Of a stretch of 37,191 nucleotides of DNA, positions 1-7,423 are shown one piece after another. Under the pieces are notes generated by a model. It was given only the letters and a program-made list of their open reading frames with translations, had not been told where the DNA came from and searched no databases. A program made the position numbers and the translations under genes. Source of the stretch: Roseovarius sp. (GTDB lineage: Bacteria; Pseudomonadota; Alphaproteobacteria; Rhodobacterales; Rhodobacteraceae). The DNA lies in assembly GCA_016278295.1 (NCBI GenBank), contig JADQCC010000173.1, positions 1-37,191 of the forward strand. The letters are read 5' to 3'. The number at the start of each line of letters is the position of its first letter. Position 1 is the stretch's first letter.

Positions 1-7
1 GAAGGGC

Positions 8-38
8 TTGAAACCCCGGGCCCTGTAGAACCTACGAG
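8..38 (+). promoter_or_regulatory. Possible MerR-type promoter with 19-base spacer
   Basis: TTGAAA at 8-13 is followed 19 bases later by TACGAG at 33-38. A 19-base spacer is the hallmark of promoters activated by MerR-family metal regulators, and the operon downstream includes a cation efflux gene, so the idea fits the context. The spacer is not a clear dyad and the -10 match is poor. No MerR gene is visible because the window begins here. This is a weak call. Confidence 0.2.
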
Positions 39-67
39 CCTCTCGTTAATGATTCGAGGAGACACCG

Positions 68-838
68 ATGGCCCACGCCGACCCTCATTTGACCGAAACC
101 CGGCTGTTGGATTTTGACTCACCGTCAGTCTCGAAACTGATCGAGGATCGCGGCTGGAAGGGTCTTCCCCAACGCGACCGGATTGGCGCGGTCTACGACT
201 TTGTTCGCAACGAAATTGCGTTCGGCTACAACCGCGCCGACGACATCCCGGCCTCCGAGGTGCTTGCTGACGGCTATGGGCAGTGCAACACCAAGGGCAC
301 GCTTCTGATGGCGTTGCTGCGCGGTGTCGGCATCCATTGCCGGCTGCACGGCTTCACCATCCACAAGGCGCTTCAGAGGGGCGTTGTTCCGGAACTCGTC
401 TATCCCCTCGCGCCCTCCGAAATCCTCCATTCCTGGGTCGAGGTGGAGACGGACGGTCGATGGGTCAATCTTGAAGGCTTCATTCTGGACGCGCCTTTTC
501 TGCAGACGCTGCAACAGGAATTCAGCGATACCGAGAGTTTGTGCGGCTATGGAGTCGGAACGGAATGCCTGAGTGGTCCGCCTGTCAACTGGACCGGCGA
601 CAGCACCTACATTCAGAAAACCGGGATCGTCCGTGATTTCGGGGCCTTCGACTCGCCCGACGAATTTTACTCGAAGCATCGCCAGAACTTCGGTTTTGCG
701 CGCGATGTGCTCTATCGTCACCTCATCCGGCACTGGATGAATGCCCGGGTGCGCGCGATCCGACGGGGTGTTTTGCCGCGGGTCCCCGGGCTCGACCGGC
801 CGAACCATAGCCATCAGGAGAAAAACCGTGCCGCATGA
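68..838 (+). CDS. Transglutaminase-like (papain-fold) domain protein
   Basis: A 256-residue protein with a transglutaminase-core domain. The catalytic Cys lies in GYGQCNTKG (C73), the His in ILHSWVEVE (H121), and an acidic partner in VNLEGFILD (E136 or D141). These three motifs are spaced as in bacterial transglutaminase-like cysteine proteases or amidases. No signal peptide or membrane segment is visible, so the protein is probably cytoplasmic. The start at 68 has an AGGAG ribosome site about 6 bases upstream. The gene overlaps the following cation efflux gene by 11 bases, so the two should be co-translated. The C-terminal 40 residues are rich in Arg and His. The substrate is unknown. The family call is firm and the role is open. 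Confidence 0.8.
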   Translation: MAHADPHLTETRLLDFDSPSVSKLIEDRGWKGLPQRDRIGAVYDFVRNEIAFGYNRADDIPASEVLADGYGQCNTKGTLLMALLRGVGIHCRLHGFTIHKALQRGVVPELVYPLAPSEILHSWVEVETDGRWVNLEGFILDAPFLQTLQQEFSDTESLCGYGVGTECLSGPPVNWTGDSTYIQKTGIVRDFGAFDSPDEFYSKHRQNFGFARDVLYRHLIRHWMNARVRAIRRGVLPRVPGLDRPNHSHQEKNRAA

Positions 839-1796
839 TCACGGGCAGGCCCACATCGACCCCAAGTCGGGCGACCGGCGGGTCTCCATCGCCATCTGGG
901 CGAACGGCCTTCTGACAGTCGCACAGATCGTCGGCGGGCTTCTTTCCGGCAGCCTCGCCTTGATCGCGGACGCGCTGCACAACTTCTCTGACATGGCGTC
1001 GCTGGTCATTGCCTTCGGCGCGCGGAAGATTTCGCGGCGGCCCGCGGACGCGCGCATGACCTTCGGCTATGGCCGGATCGAGATCGTCGCGGCGCTGATC
1101 AACTACACCACGCTCATTCTTATCGGCTTCTACCTGATCTACGAGGGTGGGATGCGGATGATCGACCCGCCCGAGGTTCAAGGCTGGACAGTGGTGATCC
1201 TGGGCGGTGTGGCGCTGGTGATCGATACCCTGACGGCGCTGCTGACCTACTCGATGCAGAAGGGCAGCGTGAACATCCGTGCGCTTTTCCTGCACAACCT
1301 GTCGGATGCGCTGGCTTCCGTCGCGGTCATCATTGGCGGCTCGCTGATCATTCTCTACGACATGCGGTGGGTCGATCCGGCAATCACCATAGGCATCGCT
1401 CTATACATCCTCTATCTGGCCTTTACCGAGATCGGCGGTCCGATCCGGACGCTGATGCTGGGCAGCCCGCCGAACATCGACGGCAGCGCCGTTGTTGAGG
1501 CAATGCGGAATATCGATGGCGTTTCAGACGTTCACCACGTGCATCTGTGGCAGATGCAGGAGCATGAGGCAGCGCTCGATTGCCACGTGGTGCTGGCGGC
1601 AGAGGGTTGGGGCCGGATCGAACGTATAAAGACCGCGATCAAGGACAGGTTGAAGGACGATTTCGGCATCGGTCACTCCAGCCTCGAGTTCGAGCATGAA
1701 GATCGCGTGCATGAGAACGCCGACCTTTTTGGTCATGGCACATCAGACCAAACGGAGAAAAACCATGTTCACGGAGATGCAGACGGCTCACGATGA
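828..1796 (+). CDS. Cation diffusion facilitator family transporter (Zn/Cd/Co efflux)
   Basis: A 322-residue inner-membrane transporter of the CDF family, predicted to export divalent cations in exchange for protons. Six hydrophobic segments are followed by a cytoplasmic ferredoxin-like C-terminal domain (about residues 215-290). The metal site in TM2 is H51-x3-D55 (ALHNFSD) and in TM5 H156-x3-D160 (LHNLSD). The HxxxD/HxxxD combination is typical of Zn/Cd/Co exporters of the CzcD/ZitB type rather than Mn or Fe transporters. His-rich stretches at both ends may bind metal. I chose the GTG at 828 because CAGGAG lies 7 bases upstream and the protein then begins with the usual short His-rich cytoplasmic tail; a longer reading frame back to 741 would lie inside the preceding gene. 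It overlaps both neighbours. Confidence 0.9.
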   Translation: MPHDHGQAHIDPKSGDRRVSIAIWANGLLTVAQIVGGLLSGSLALIADALHNFSDMASLVIAFGARKISRRPADARMTFGYGRIEIVAALINYTTLILIGFYLIYEGGMRMIDPPEVQGWTVVILGGVALVIDTLTALLTYSMQKGSVNIRALFLHNLSDALASVAVIIGGSLIILYDMRWVDPAITIGIALYILYLAFTEIGGPIRTLMLGSPPNIDGSAVVEAMRNIDGVSDVHHVHLWQMQEHEAALDCHVVLAAEGWGRIERIKTAIKDRLKDDFGIGHSSLEFEHEDRVHENADLFGHGTSDQTEKNHVHGDADGSR

Positions 1797-2127
1797 CGTG
1801 ATCGGCCTCGCCTGCGAGGGCAAACTCAGCGAAAGCGACCTGAAGCGGATGCACGCCCTGCTTCACGAGCGGTTGCAAGACACCAAGGGGCCTGGCCTCG
1901 TCGTTGATCTTACGAGGTTCGGCGGATACGAGGGACCGTCCGCGTTGCTCGAGGATCTGAAGATCGATACAACCCATGTGAACGACTTCCATCGCGTTGC
2001 CGTGGTGGGCAAGGGGATCGTGTTGGAGTGGGGTACCAAGTTCGTCAATGTTCTGACCAGGGCCGAACTCCGCCAGTTCGACCCGGTGGAAATGGATGCC
2101 GCCATCGCCTGGGTGCGCGAGAATTGA
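1765..2127 (+). CDS. SpoIIAA/STAS-like domain protein
   Basis: A 120-residue protein resembling the SpoIIAA-like (DUF3478, STAS-fold) family of small cytoplasmic proteins. The visible pattern is alternating strands and helices with a conserved VVDLTRFGG segment and a late WGTKF segment. Members are often found near ion transporters or stress genes; their biochemical role is not established. The start at 1765 is preceded by CGGAGAAAAACC, almost the same leader (GGAGAAAAACC) that precedes the cation transporter gene. The gene begins 32 bases inside that transporter, which indicates translational coupling. Function here is inferred only from fold and neighbourhood: possibly modulation of the transporter or of metal stress. 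Confidence 0.75.
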   Translation: MFTEMQTAHDDVIGLACEGKLSESDLKRMHALLHERLQDTKGPGLVVDLTRFGGYEGPSALLEDLKIDTTHVNDFHRVAVVGKGIVLEWGTKFVNVLTRAELRQFDPVEMDAAIAWVREN

Positions 2128-2209
2128 AGCACGCTTGATCGCGTGGCCGTGGTCGCTCGGGCCGCACCGACGCACACCCGCCCGCGTGGTGCCACAAAAC
2201 CGAGCGCGA

Positions 2210-2231
2210 CCCCCGGCCTTGGGGGCGTTTT
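2210..2231 (+). terminator. Weak candidate terminator of the transglutaminase-CDF-STAS operon
   Basis: CCCCC at 2210-2214 and GGGGG at 2221-2225 can form a 5-pair G+C stem with a 6-base loop, followed by CGTTTTCG. The stem is short. The rest of the gap 2128-2365 (238 bases) shows no gene. Confidence 0.35.
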
Positions 2232-2365
2232 CGTCGGTGGGGCGGGTGGGGGGAATTTTCCCTTTGTCCGCGGAAAAACAGCCGCTATCGTTCGCCAAGC
2301 GCCATTTTCGGGGCTTGGTGAAACGAGGTGCCGATGCATCGGCCGGGTATTTGGGAGATAATTTG

Positions 2366-2707
2366 ATGGGAAAACGTGACGATCTGATTGCACGCTACGC
2401 GGACGACCTGCGCAACAAGTGCGGGTTGGAGCCCGACATGGACCTGCTGACCAGGGTGACCATCGGCTGCGGCCCGGCGATCTACAACGCCGATGCCGCG
2501 ACGGTGGCGGCGGGCCAGCCCGGAGAGATCGAGACCGTGAAGAACAATTTTCTCGTCAAGAAGCTGGGCCTCGCCGACAGCCCCGCGCTGACCGACGCGA
2601 TCAACCAGGTGCTGGAGACGTATGGCCGCGCCGAGCGCAACAAGTATCGCGCCGTGGTCTACTACATGCTGACCAAGCATTTCGGCAGGGAATCGATCTA
2701 CGGCTGA
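2366..2707 (+). CDS. DUF2853 family protein
   Basis: A 113-residue soluble, mostly helical protein of the DUF2853 family, common in Rhodobacterales and some other proteobacteria. It starts MGKRDDLIARYADDL and carries the characteristic C-terminal KYRAVVYYMLTKHFG segment. A GGGAGA ribosome site lies 7 bases before the ATG at 2366. The longer frame beginning at 2096 would run through the preceding terminator region and is not credible. The gene stands alone: a weak terminator lies upstream and a double hairpin follows. No function is known to me for this family. Confidence 0.8.
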   Translation: MGKRDDLIARYADDLRNKCGLEPDMDLLTRVTIGCGPAIYNADAATVAAGQPGEIETVKNNFLVKKLGLADSPALTDAINQVLETYGRAERNKYRAVVYYMLTKHFGRESIYG

Positions 2708-2710
2708 CAG

Positions 2711-2755
2711 GCTGTCATTTTCACGACAGCGCCCGCCCCTCGTGGCGGGCGTTTG
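2711..2755 (+). terminator. Tandem hairpin terminator after the DUF2853 gene
   Basis: Two adjacent stems: GCTGTC (2711-2716) with GACAGC (2725-2730), then GCCCGCC (2731-2737), loop CCTCGT, GGCGGGC (2744-2750), followed by GTTTGCGTTT. The second hairpin has the same core and loop as the one after ccrM. It also separates this gene from the convergent ectR, but the T-rich tail exists only on the plus-strand side. Confidence 0.75.
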
Positions 2756-2764
2756 CGTTTCGGC

Positions 2765-3241
2765 TCAGGACGCGCTGCGCAGGTCGCCGGTATCGAGCAC
2801 GGGCGAGGCGTCGATGTCGTCGGCGTCGAGCATCGCCGCCACCCGTTCGAGCGACGCGACAAGCTGCGCCTGTTCCCAGTCCTCCAGCGCCTCGAACTTT
2901 CGCACGTAGCGCTGTTGCAGCGCGTCAGGCGCGAGGTTGATCGTGTCGTGGCCGCGCTCGGTGATGAGGATGTTGATCTGGCGCCGGTCGGTCTGTGATT
3001 TCTCGCGGTTGACCATGCCGTGCTTGACCAGTTTATCGACCAGCGAGGTGACGGTCGCCTGGCTCACGCGCATCCGCCGGGCAATCTCGGTCGCGGTGCT
3101 ATGGCCGCGCTCGGCCACGATCTGGAGCACGCGGAACTGTACGGCGGTAAGCCCGGCGGCATTGGCCAGCTTGCGCCCGTAGATTTCGGTAGCGCGCAGG
3201 ATGCGCCGGAGCGCGATGAGGCTCTGATCGGTGCGATCCAT
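2765..3241 (-). CDS. ectR: MarR-family regulator of ectoine genes
   Basis: A 158-residue MarR-type repressor. The winged helix spans about residues 30-110, with the recognition helix in RMRVSQATVTSLVDKLVKHG and the wing in QTDRRQINILITERG (DR-R wing signature). It is transcribed divergently from ectA across a 231-base gap, the arrangement known for EctR in methylotrophs and other ectoine producers, where the protein represses its own gene and ectABC-ask. I chose the ATG at 3241 (MDRTDQSLIALRR) because GGGAG lies about 8 bases upstream. A longer frame to 3295 adds 18 residues without a ribosome site. The family is certain; control of ectoine genes is inferred from position. Confidence 0.88.
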   Translation of the reverse strand: MDRTDQSLIALRRILRATEIYGRKLANAAGLTAVQFRVLQIVAERGHSTATEIARRMRVSQATVTSLVDKLVKHGMVNREKSQTDRRQINILITERGHDTINLAPDALQQRYVRKFEALEDWEQAQLVASLERVAAMLDADDIDASPVLDTGDLRSAS

Positions 3242-3384
3242 GCGGTCTCTCCCGTTGATGGACGCGATGGTTGCAAAGCTATCACTCAATTGCAAATTCT
3301 TCCCTCCTTCATCTGCCTTGCCTCGGTAGTCAAAAAAACTAATATTTTCCGCGCAGCTTCCTTGGCTTTGTCGGCGGTTTAATG

Positions 3385-3404
3385 CGTAAAAGAACTATTT
3401 TACG
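3385..3404. promoter_or_regulatory. Perfect 20-base inverted repeat, candidate EctR operator
   Basis: CGTAAAA (3385-3391), six bases GAACTA, then TTTTACG (3398-3404): 7-base arms with no mismatch. It lies in the AT-rich ectR-ectA intergenic region just upstream of the probable ectA promoter. The size fits a MarR dimer site. Binding is inferred, not shown. Confidence 0.5.
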
Positions 3405-3411
3405 GATCAAG

Positions 3412-3439
3412 GTTGATTTCATAGGCTAAGCAATATAGT
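3412..3439 (+). promoter_or_regulatory. Candidate ectA promoter
   Basis: TTGATT at 3413-3418 and TATAGT at 3434-3439 form a sigma-70-like pair with a short 15-base spacer; shifting the -35 to GTTGAT gives 16. The surrounding 3296-3460 is clearly richer in A+T than the coding DNA. It sits 33 bases before the first ectA start, just downstream of the perfect inverted repeat. Confidence 0.4.
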
Positions 3440-3472
3440 TAGTCAATCGAAACAACAGAGGGCCAATGATCC

Positions 3473-4003
3473 ATGCGCCATGCAAGGGAAATTTTCGGGA
3501 AAGCCATGCCGTCGCTGCGCAAGCCCGCAGCCGAGGACGGGGCCGATATCTGGAGGCTCGTTCGTGCCTGCAAGCCGCTCGACGAGAATTCCATGTATTG
3601 CAACCTCGTGCAGTGCGATCATTTCCGCGACACCTGTATCGTCGCAGAGATGGATGGCGAGATCGTGGGCTGGGTCTCGGGCTACAAGCTGCCCGACGAT
3701 CCCGAGACGCTGTTCGTCTGGCAGGTCGCCGTGTCGGAAACGGCGCGCGGGACCGGTCTTGGCACGCTGATGCTGCGTGGCCTGCTGTCCCGCGACATCT
3801 GCAAGGGCGCGACCCGCGTGCAGACCACGATCACCCGCGACAACGCCGCAAGCTGGGCGTTGTTCCGCAAGTTCACCGAGATGAACGATGCCGCGCTGTC
3901 GAGCGCGCCCTACTTCTCGAAGAACGATCACTTCGACGAGCTTCACGACACCGAGTACATGGTGACGATCTCGCTCAAGGCGCGGACGAAGAAGGCGGCC
4001 TGA
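3473..4003 (+). CDS. ectA: L-2,4-diaminobutyrate N-gamma-acetyltransferase
   Basis: EctA acetylates diaminobutyrate with acetyl-CoA, the second committed step of ectoine synthesis in the cytoplasm. The 176-residue product is a GNAT-fold enzyme: the family signature CNLVQCDHFRDTC is at residues 43-55, and the acetyl-CoA loop ARGTGLG at 91-97 follows the VWQVAVS strand. Family members are usually 160-190 residues. An AGAGGG site lies 10 bases before the ATG at 3473. An alternative ATG at 3506, with CGGGA five bases upstream, would give a 165-residue protein starting MPSLRKP, and I cannot separate the two. It is the first gene of the ectABC-ask operon, with 48 bases to ectB. Confidence 0.95.
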   Translation: MRHAREIFGKAMPSLRKPAAEDGADIWRLVRACKPLDENSMYCNLVQCDHFRDTCIVAEMDGEIVGWVSGYKLPDDPETLFVWQVAVSETARGTGLGTLMLRGLLSRDICKGATRVQTTITRDNAASWALFRKFTEMNDAALSSAPYFSKNDHFDELHDTEYMVTISLKARTKKAA

Positions 4004-4051
4004 TCCCGGCCGTCGCCTGCGCCGATACCCAATCACATGAAGGAACACGCC

Positions 4052-5344
4052 ATGCCGACTGACAAGTCAGCCGATCTCCAAATCTATGCGCGCCGCGAAT
4101 CGCAGGCGCGCAGCTATTGCCGCAGCTTCCCCACGTCCTTTGTCAAGGCGCAGGGGTCCGAGCTGACCGATGCCGAGGGCCGCACCTATATCGACTTTCT
4201 CGCCGGGTGCTCGTCGCTCAACTACGGGCATAACGACCCAGACATGAAGACGGCACTGATCGAACATATCACCGCCGACGGGATCACCCACGGTCTCGAC
4301 ATGCATAGCGGTGCCAAGGCCGATTTCCTGGGCGCGTTCGAGGAGATCATCCTCAAGCCGCGCGACATGGACTACAAGGTGATGATGACCGGCCCGACCG
4401 GCACCAACGCCGTCGAGGCCGCGATGAAGCTGGCGCGCAAGATCACCGGGCGCCGCAACATCATCGCGTTCACCAACGGGTTCCACGGCATGACCATGGG
4501 CGCGCTGGCCGCGACCGGCAACGCCGGCAAGCGTGCCGGTGCCGGGCCTGTCTCGCTCAACGATGTCACGCACATGCCCTATGAGGGCGCGTTCGGCGAT
4601 GACATGGACAGCCTCAAGATCATCGAGGAAATGCTTGGCAACCCGTCGAGCGGCGTAGAAGCGCCGGCGGCGTTCATCATCGAGCCGGTGCAGGGCGAGG
4701 GCGGGCTCAACGCCGCCTCCGCCGCCTTCATGCAGGGGGTGGCGACGCTCGCGAAAGAGCATGGCGCGCTGTTCATTGTCGATGACATTCAGGCGGGTTG
4801 TGGCCGCACCGGCACGTTCTTCAGCTTCGAGGAGATGGGGATCGAACCTGACCTCATCCCGATGGCCAAGAGCTTTTCGGGCATGGGCCTGCCCTTCGCC
4901 GCGCTGCTCATCAAGCCCGAACACGATATCTGGGGCCCGGCAGAACATAACGGCACCTTCCGTGGCAACAACCATGCCTTTGTCACCGCGCGCGTGGCGC
5001 TGGAGAAGTTCTGGAAGGACGACACGTTCCAGAAGGAAATCGCCGCCAAGGCCGGGATGCTGCGCGACGCGCTGACGCGTATCGCCGACGGCATTCCCGG
5101 CGCGCGCCTCAAGGGGCGCGGCATGATGCAGGGCGTCGATGTCGGAAATGGCGATCTCGCGGGCGGGATTTGCGCGCGTGCCTTTGAAAAAGGTCTCATC
5201 ATCGAGACATCGGGCGCGCATGACGAGGTGGTCAAGGTGCTGGCACCGCTCACCACGCCCGAAGACATATTCGCCAAGGGGCTCGACATCCTTGCCGAGG
5301 CCGTGCGCGACGTGACCGAAACGCAGAAAATCGCAGCGGAGTGA
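4052..5344 (+). CDS. ectB: Diaminobutyrate-2-oxoglutarate transaminase
   Basis: EctB transfers an amino group from glutamate to aspartate beta-semialdehyde, giving 2,4-diaminobutyrate, the first ectoine-specific step. The 430-residue product is a class III PLP aminotransferase: the phosphate-binding region is GPTGTNAVE (114-122), the pyridine-nitrogen Asp lies in [14 protein letters not shown] (241-254), and the Schiff-base Lys is K273 in [10 protein letters not shown] chose the ATG at 4052 ([10 protein letters not shown]) because AAGGA at 4040-4044 is correctly spaced. The upstream ATG at 4037 would place that ribosome site inside the gene. Length and every motif match the EctB family. It lies 5 bases before ectC. 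Confidence 0.96.
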   Translation: MPTDKSADLQIYARRESQARSYCRSFPTSFVKAQGSELTDAEGRTYIDFLAGCSSLNYGHNDPDMKTALIEHITADGITHGLDMHSGAKADFLGAFEEIILKPRDMDYKVMMTGPTGTNAVEAAMKLARKITGRRNIIAFTNGFHGMTMGALAATGNAGKRAGAGPVSLNDVTHMPYEGAFGDDMDSLKIIEEMLGNPSSGVEAPAAFIIEPVQGEGGLNAASAAFMQGVATLAKEHGALFIVDDIQAGCGRTGTFFSFEEMGIEPDLIPMAKSFSGMGLPFAALLIKPEHDIWGPAEHNGTFRGNNHAFVTARVALEKFWKDDTFQKEIAAKAGMLRDALTRIADGIPGARLKGRGMMQGVDVGNGDLAGGICARAFEKGLIIETSGAHDEVVKVLAPLTTPEDIFAKGLDILAEAVRDVTETQKIAAE

Positions 5345-5349
5345 CAGCA

Positions 5350-5742
5350 ATGATCGTGAGAGACTTCAACAAGATCGTCGAGGAAGAGCGCACGCGCGTC
5401 GTCTCGGATGCGCAATGGTCGAGCGTGCGGATGCTCCTGGCCGATGACGGGATGGGGTTTTCGTTCCACATCACGTTCCTCGAGCCGGGGTCCGAGCACA
5501 CGTTCGAATACAAGAACCATTTCGAGAGCGTCTACTGCATGCAAGGCAAGGGCTCGATCACCGATCTGGCCACCGGCGAGACGCACGAGATCAAGCCCGG
5601 CGTGATGTATGCGCTCGACAAGCATGATCGCCACATCTTGCGCGCCGAGGAAGAGCTTGTCATGGCCTGCTGCTTCAACCCGCCGGTAACCGGCAAGGAA
5701 GTCCATCAGGAAGACGGCTCCTACGCTCTGGAAGACAGCTGA
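5350..5742 (+). CDS. ectC: L-ectoine synthase
   Basis: EctC cyclises N-gamma-acetyl-diaminobutyrate to ectoine by loss of water. The 130-residue product is a single cupin barrel. Family knowledge places the iron ligands at a Glu, a Tyr and a His; here E59 (HFESVY), Y87 (GVMYALD) and H95 (HDRHIL) keep the known spacing. The start is the ATG at 5350 (MIVRDFNKI), with CGGAG overlapping the ectB stop as ribosome site. A GTG at 5341 in the same frame would add three residues but has no site. ectB and ectC are almost certainly translated together. There is no ectD hydroxylase gene downstream, so this locus alone makes ectoine and not hydroxyectoine. Confidence 0.96.
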   Translation: MIVRDFNKIVEEERTRVVSDAQWSSVRMLLADDGMGFSFHITFLEPGSEHTFEYKNHFESVYCMQGKGSITDLATGETHEIKPGVMYALDKHDRHILRAEEELVMACCFNPPVTGKEVHQEDGSYALEDS

Positions 5743-5750
5743 GAAAGGTT

Positions 5751-5767
5751 CGGGGCCACGCGCCCCG
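5751..5767 (+). other. Intercistronic hairpin between ectC and ask
   Basis: CGGGGC (5751-5756), loop CACGC, GCCCCG (5762-5767): a 6-pair G+C stem just before the ask ribosome site AGAGGG. No T-run follows, so it is not a standard terminator. It could protect upstream mRNA or lower ask expression relative to ectABC. Confidence 0.4.
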
Positions 5768-5778
5768 GAAAAGAGGGT

Positions 5779-7215
5779 ATGAATTTTCCACAGCACACCG
5801 TCGAGAAGATCGGCGGCACATCCATGAGCCGCGTGGCCGAGTTGCTGGACACGCTATTCATCGGGAACCGCGAGGGCGCATCGCTCTATCACCGGGTCTT
5901 TGTGGTCTCGGCTTTTGGCGGGATCACCAACAAGCTGCTGGAGCACAAGAAGTCCGGCACGCCCGGCGTTTATGCGCGCTTTGCCAACGACGATGACGAT
6001 CACGGCTGGCTCGACGCGCTGACCGAGGTGGGCCACGCCATGCGCGAGGCGCATACCGAGATACTCGAACACCCGGGCGACCGCAGCATGGCCGACGAAT
6101 TCGTGCGCGAGCGGATCGAGGGCGCGCGCTCGTGCCTGTTCGATCTTCAGCGGCTGTGCTCTTACGGGCATTTCCGGCTGGCCGATCACATGCTGGTCAT
6201 CCGCGAACTTCTCTCCGGGCTGGGCGAGGCGCATTCCGCCTTCGTCACCACGCTGCTGTTGCAGCGCGCGGGCGTCAACGCGCGGTTCATCGACCTCAGC
6301 GGCTGGCGCGACGAGGCCGAGCACACGCTGGCCGAGCGGATCGCGCAGGGGCTGGGCGATGTGGATCTTGCCACCGAGCTGCCCATCGTCACCGGCTATG
6401 CGCAATGCACCGAGGGGCTGATGCGCGAATTCGACCGCGGCTATTCCGAGGTGACGTTTGCGCGCATCGCCGCCTGGACGGGCGCGTCCGAGGCGATCAT
6501 CCACAAGGAATTCCACCTGTCCTCCGCCGATCCCAACCTCGTGGGCGAGGATGCCGTGCGCAAGCTGGGGCACACCAATTACGACGTGGCCGATCAGCTC
6601 TCGAACCTCGGGATGGAAGCGATCCACCCCAAGGCGGCCAAGACCCTGCGCCAGGCCGAGGTGCCGCTGCGCGTGACCAACGCCTTCGACCCCGGCGATC
6701 CCGGCACGCTGATCGACGATCAGCCAACCGACGAGGCGAATGTCGAGATCGTGACCGGGCTAAAGGTCGTGGCGCTGGAGCTGTTCGAGCAGGACATGGT
6801 GGGCGTCAAGGGCTATGACGCGGCCATTCTCGACGCGCTCAAGCGGCACAATGTCTGGATCGTGTCCAAGACCTCCAACGCCAACACGATCACCCACTAT
6901 GTGCACGCCTCGCTCAAGACGGTGCGGCGCGTGGCGCACGATCTCGAAGAGGTGTTCCCCTCGGCCAAGGTCTCGGCGCGCACGCTGTCGGTGGTGTCAC
7001 CCATCGGGCGCAACCTTCAAGGGCTCAAGGTCCTGAGCCGCGGGTTGTCCGCGCTGGAGGATGCGGGCATCGAAGTGATCGCCGCGCACCAGACGCCGCG
7101 CGGCGTGGACGTGCAATTCGTTCTCGGCTCCAGGGACATGGAACCGGCGATCACCGCGCTGCACCGGGTGCTGATCGAGGGCGCGGTGGCGCAAATCCCC
7201 AAGCAGGCCGCCTGA
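5779..7215 (+). CDS. ask: Ectoine-specific aspartokinase (Ask_Ect)
   Basis: This enzyme phosphorylates aspartate to feed aspartyl phosphate, and then aspartate semialdehyde, into ectoine synthesis. The 478-residue product has the amino acid kinase domain first, with the short N-terminal VEKIGGTSM motif replacing the usual KFGGTS, and two ACT regions from about residue 320 to the end (for example TLSVVSPIGRN). The length and an extended inserted region at about 60-110 (FANDDDDHGWLDAL) fit the Ask_Ect group, a separate aspartokinase clade found with ectABC and known to resist feedback inhibition. An AGAGGG site precedes the ATG at 5779. It is last in the operon and is followed by a strong terminator. 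Confidence 0.93.
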   Translation: MNFPQHTVEKIGGTSMSRVAELLDTLFIGNREGASLYHRVFVVSAFGGITNKLLEHKKSGTPGVYARFANDDDDHGWLDALTEVGHAMREAHTEILEHPGDRSMADEFVRERIEGARSCLFDLQRLCSYGHFRLADHMLVIRELLSGLGEAHSAFVTTLLLQRAGVNARFIDLSGWRDEAEHTLAERIAQGLGDVDLATELPIVTGYAQCTEGLMREFDRGYSEVTFARIAAWTGASEAIIHKEFHLSSADPNLVGEDAVRKLGHTNYDVADQLSNLGMEAIHPKAAKTLRQAEVPLRVTNAFDPGDPGTLIDDQPTDEANVEIVTGLKVVALELFEQDMVGVKGYDAAILDALKRHNVWIVSKTSNANTITHYVHASLKTVRRVAHDLEEVFPSAKVSARTLSVVSPIGRNLQGLKVLSRGLSALEDAGIEVIAAHQTPRGVDVQFVLGSRDMEPAITALHRVLIEGAVAQIPKQAA

Positions 7216-7240
7216 GCGCGGCCCCCATCAATTTGAAACG

Positions 7241-7280
7241 AATGCGCGGCACTCCGGGTTTGGAGTGGCCGCGCATTTGC
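7241..7280 (+). terminator. Long hairpin terminator of the ectABC-ask operon
   Basis: AATGCGCGGC-ACTCC (7241-7255), loop GGGTTT, then GGAGT-G-GCCGCGCATT (7262-7277): 15 base pairs with one bulged G (7267), followed by TTGC. The U-run is poor but the stem is very stable. The rest of 7281-7423 shows no gene; it separates the plus-strand ask from the convergent minus-strand winged-helix gene. Confidence 0.75.
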
Positions 7281-7423
7281 GGTAAGGTCATCTTGTCAGG
7301 GCCAGGATGGCCGGGACCTTCCAAAGAGTTACACGTGTGGTGCGTAGGGAGCACGTGGGGTAGCGGGGGGTGTCGGCCGATAGGGCGGGCATCCCCCGTT
7401 CGGGTTGCGCCGCCGGGGTCTCG

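Noticed and set aside
3424-3441. CTAA-N9-TTAG dyad in the ectA promoter as operator
   Set aside because: The arms are only four bases, and the flanking positions do not pair. The perfect repeat at 3385-3404 is a better candidate.
4067-5350. 427-codon minus-strand frame opposite ectB
   Set aside because: ectB is unmistakable on the plus strand; the antisense product is low-complexity and has no start context.
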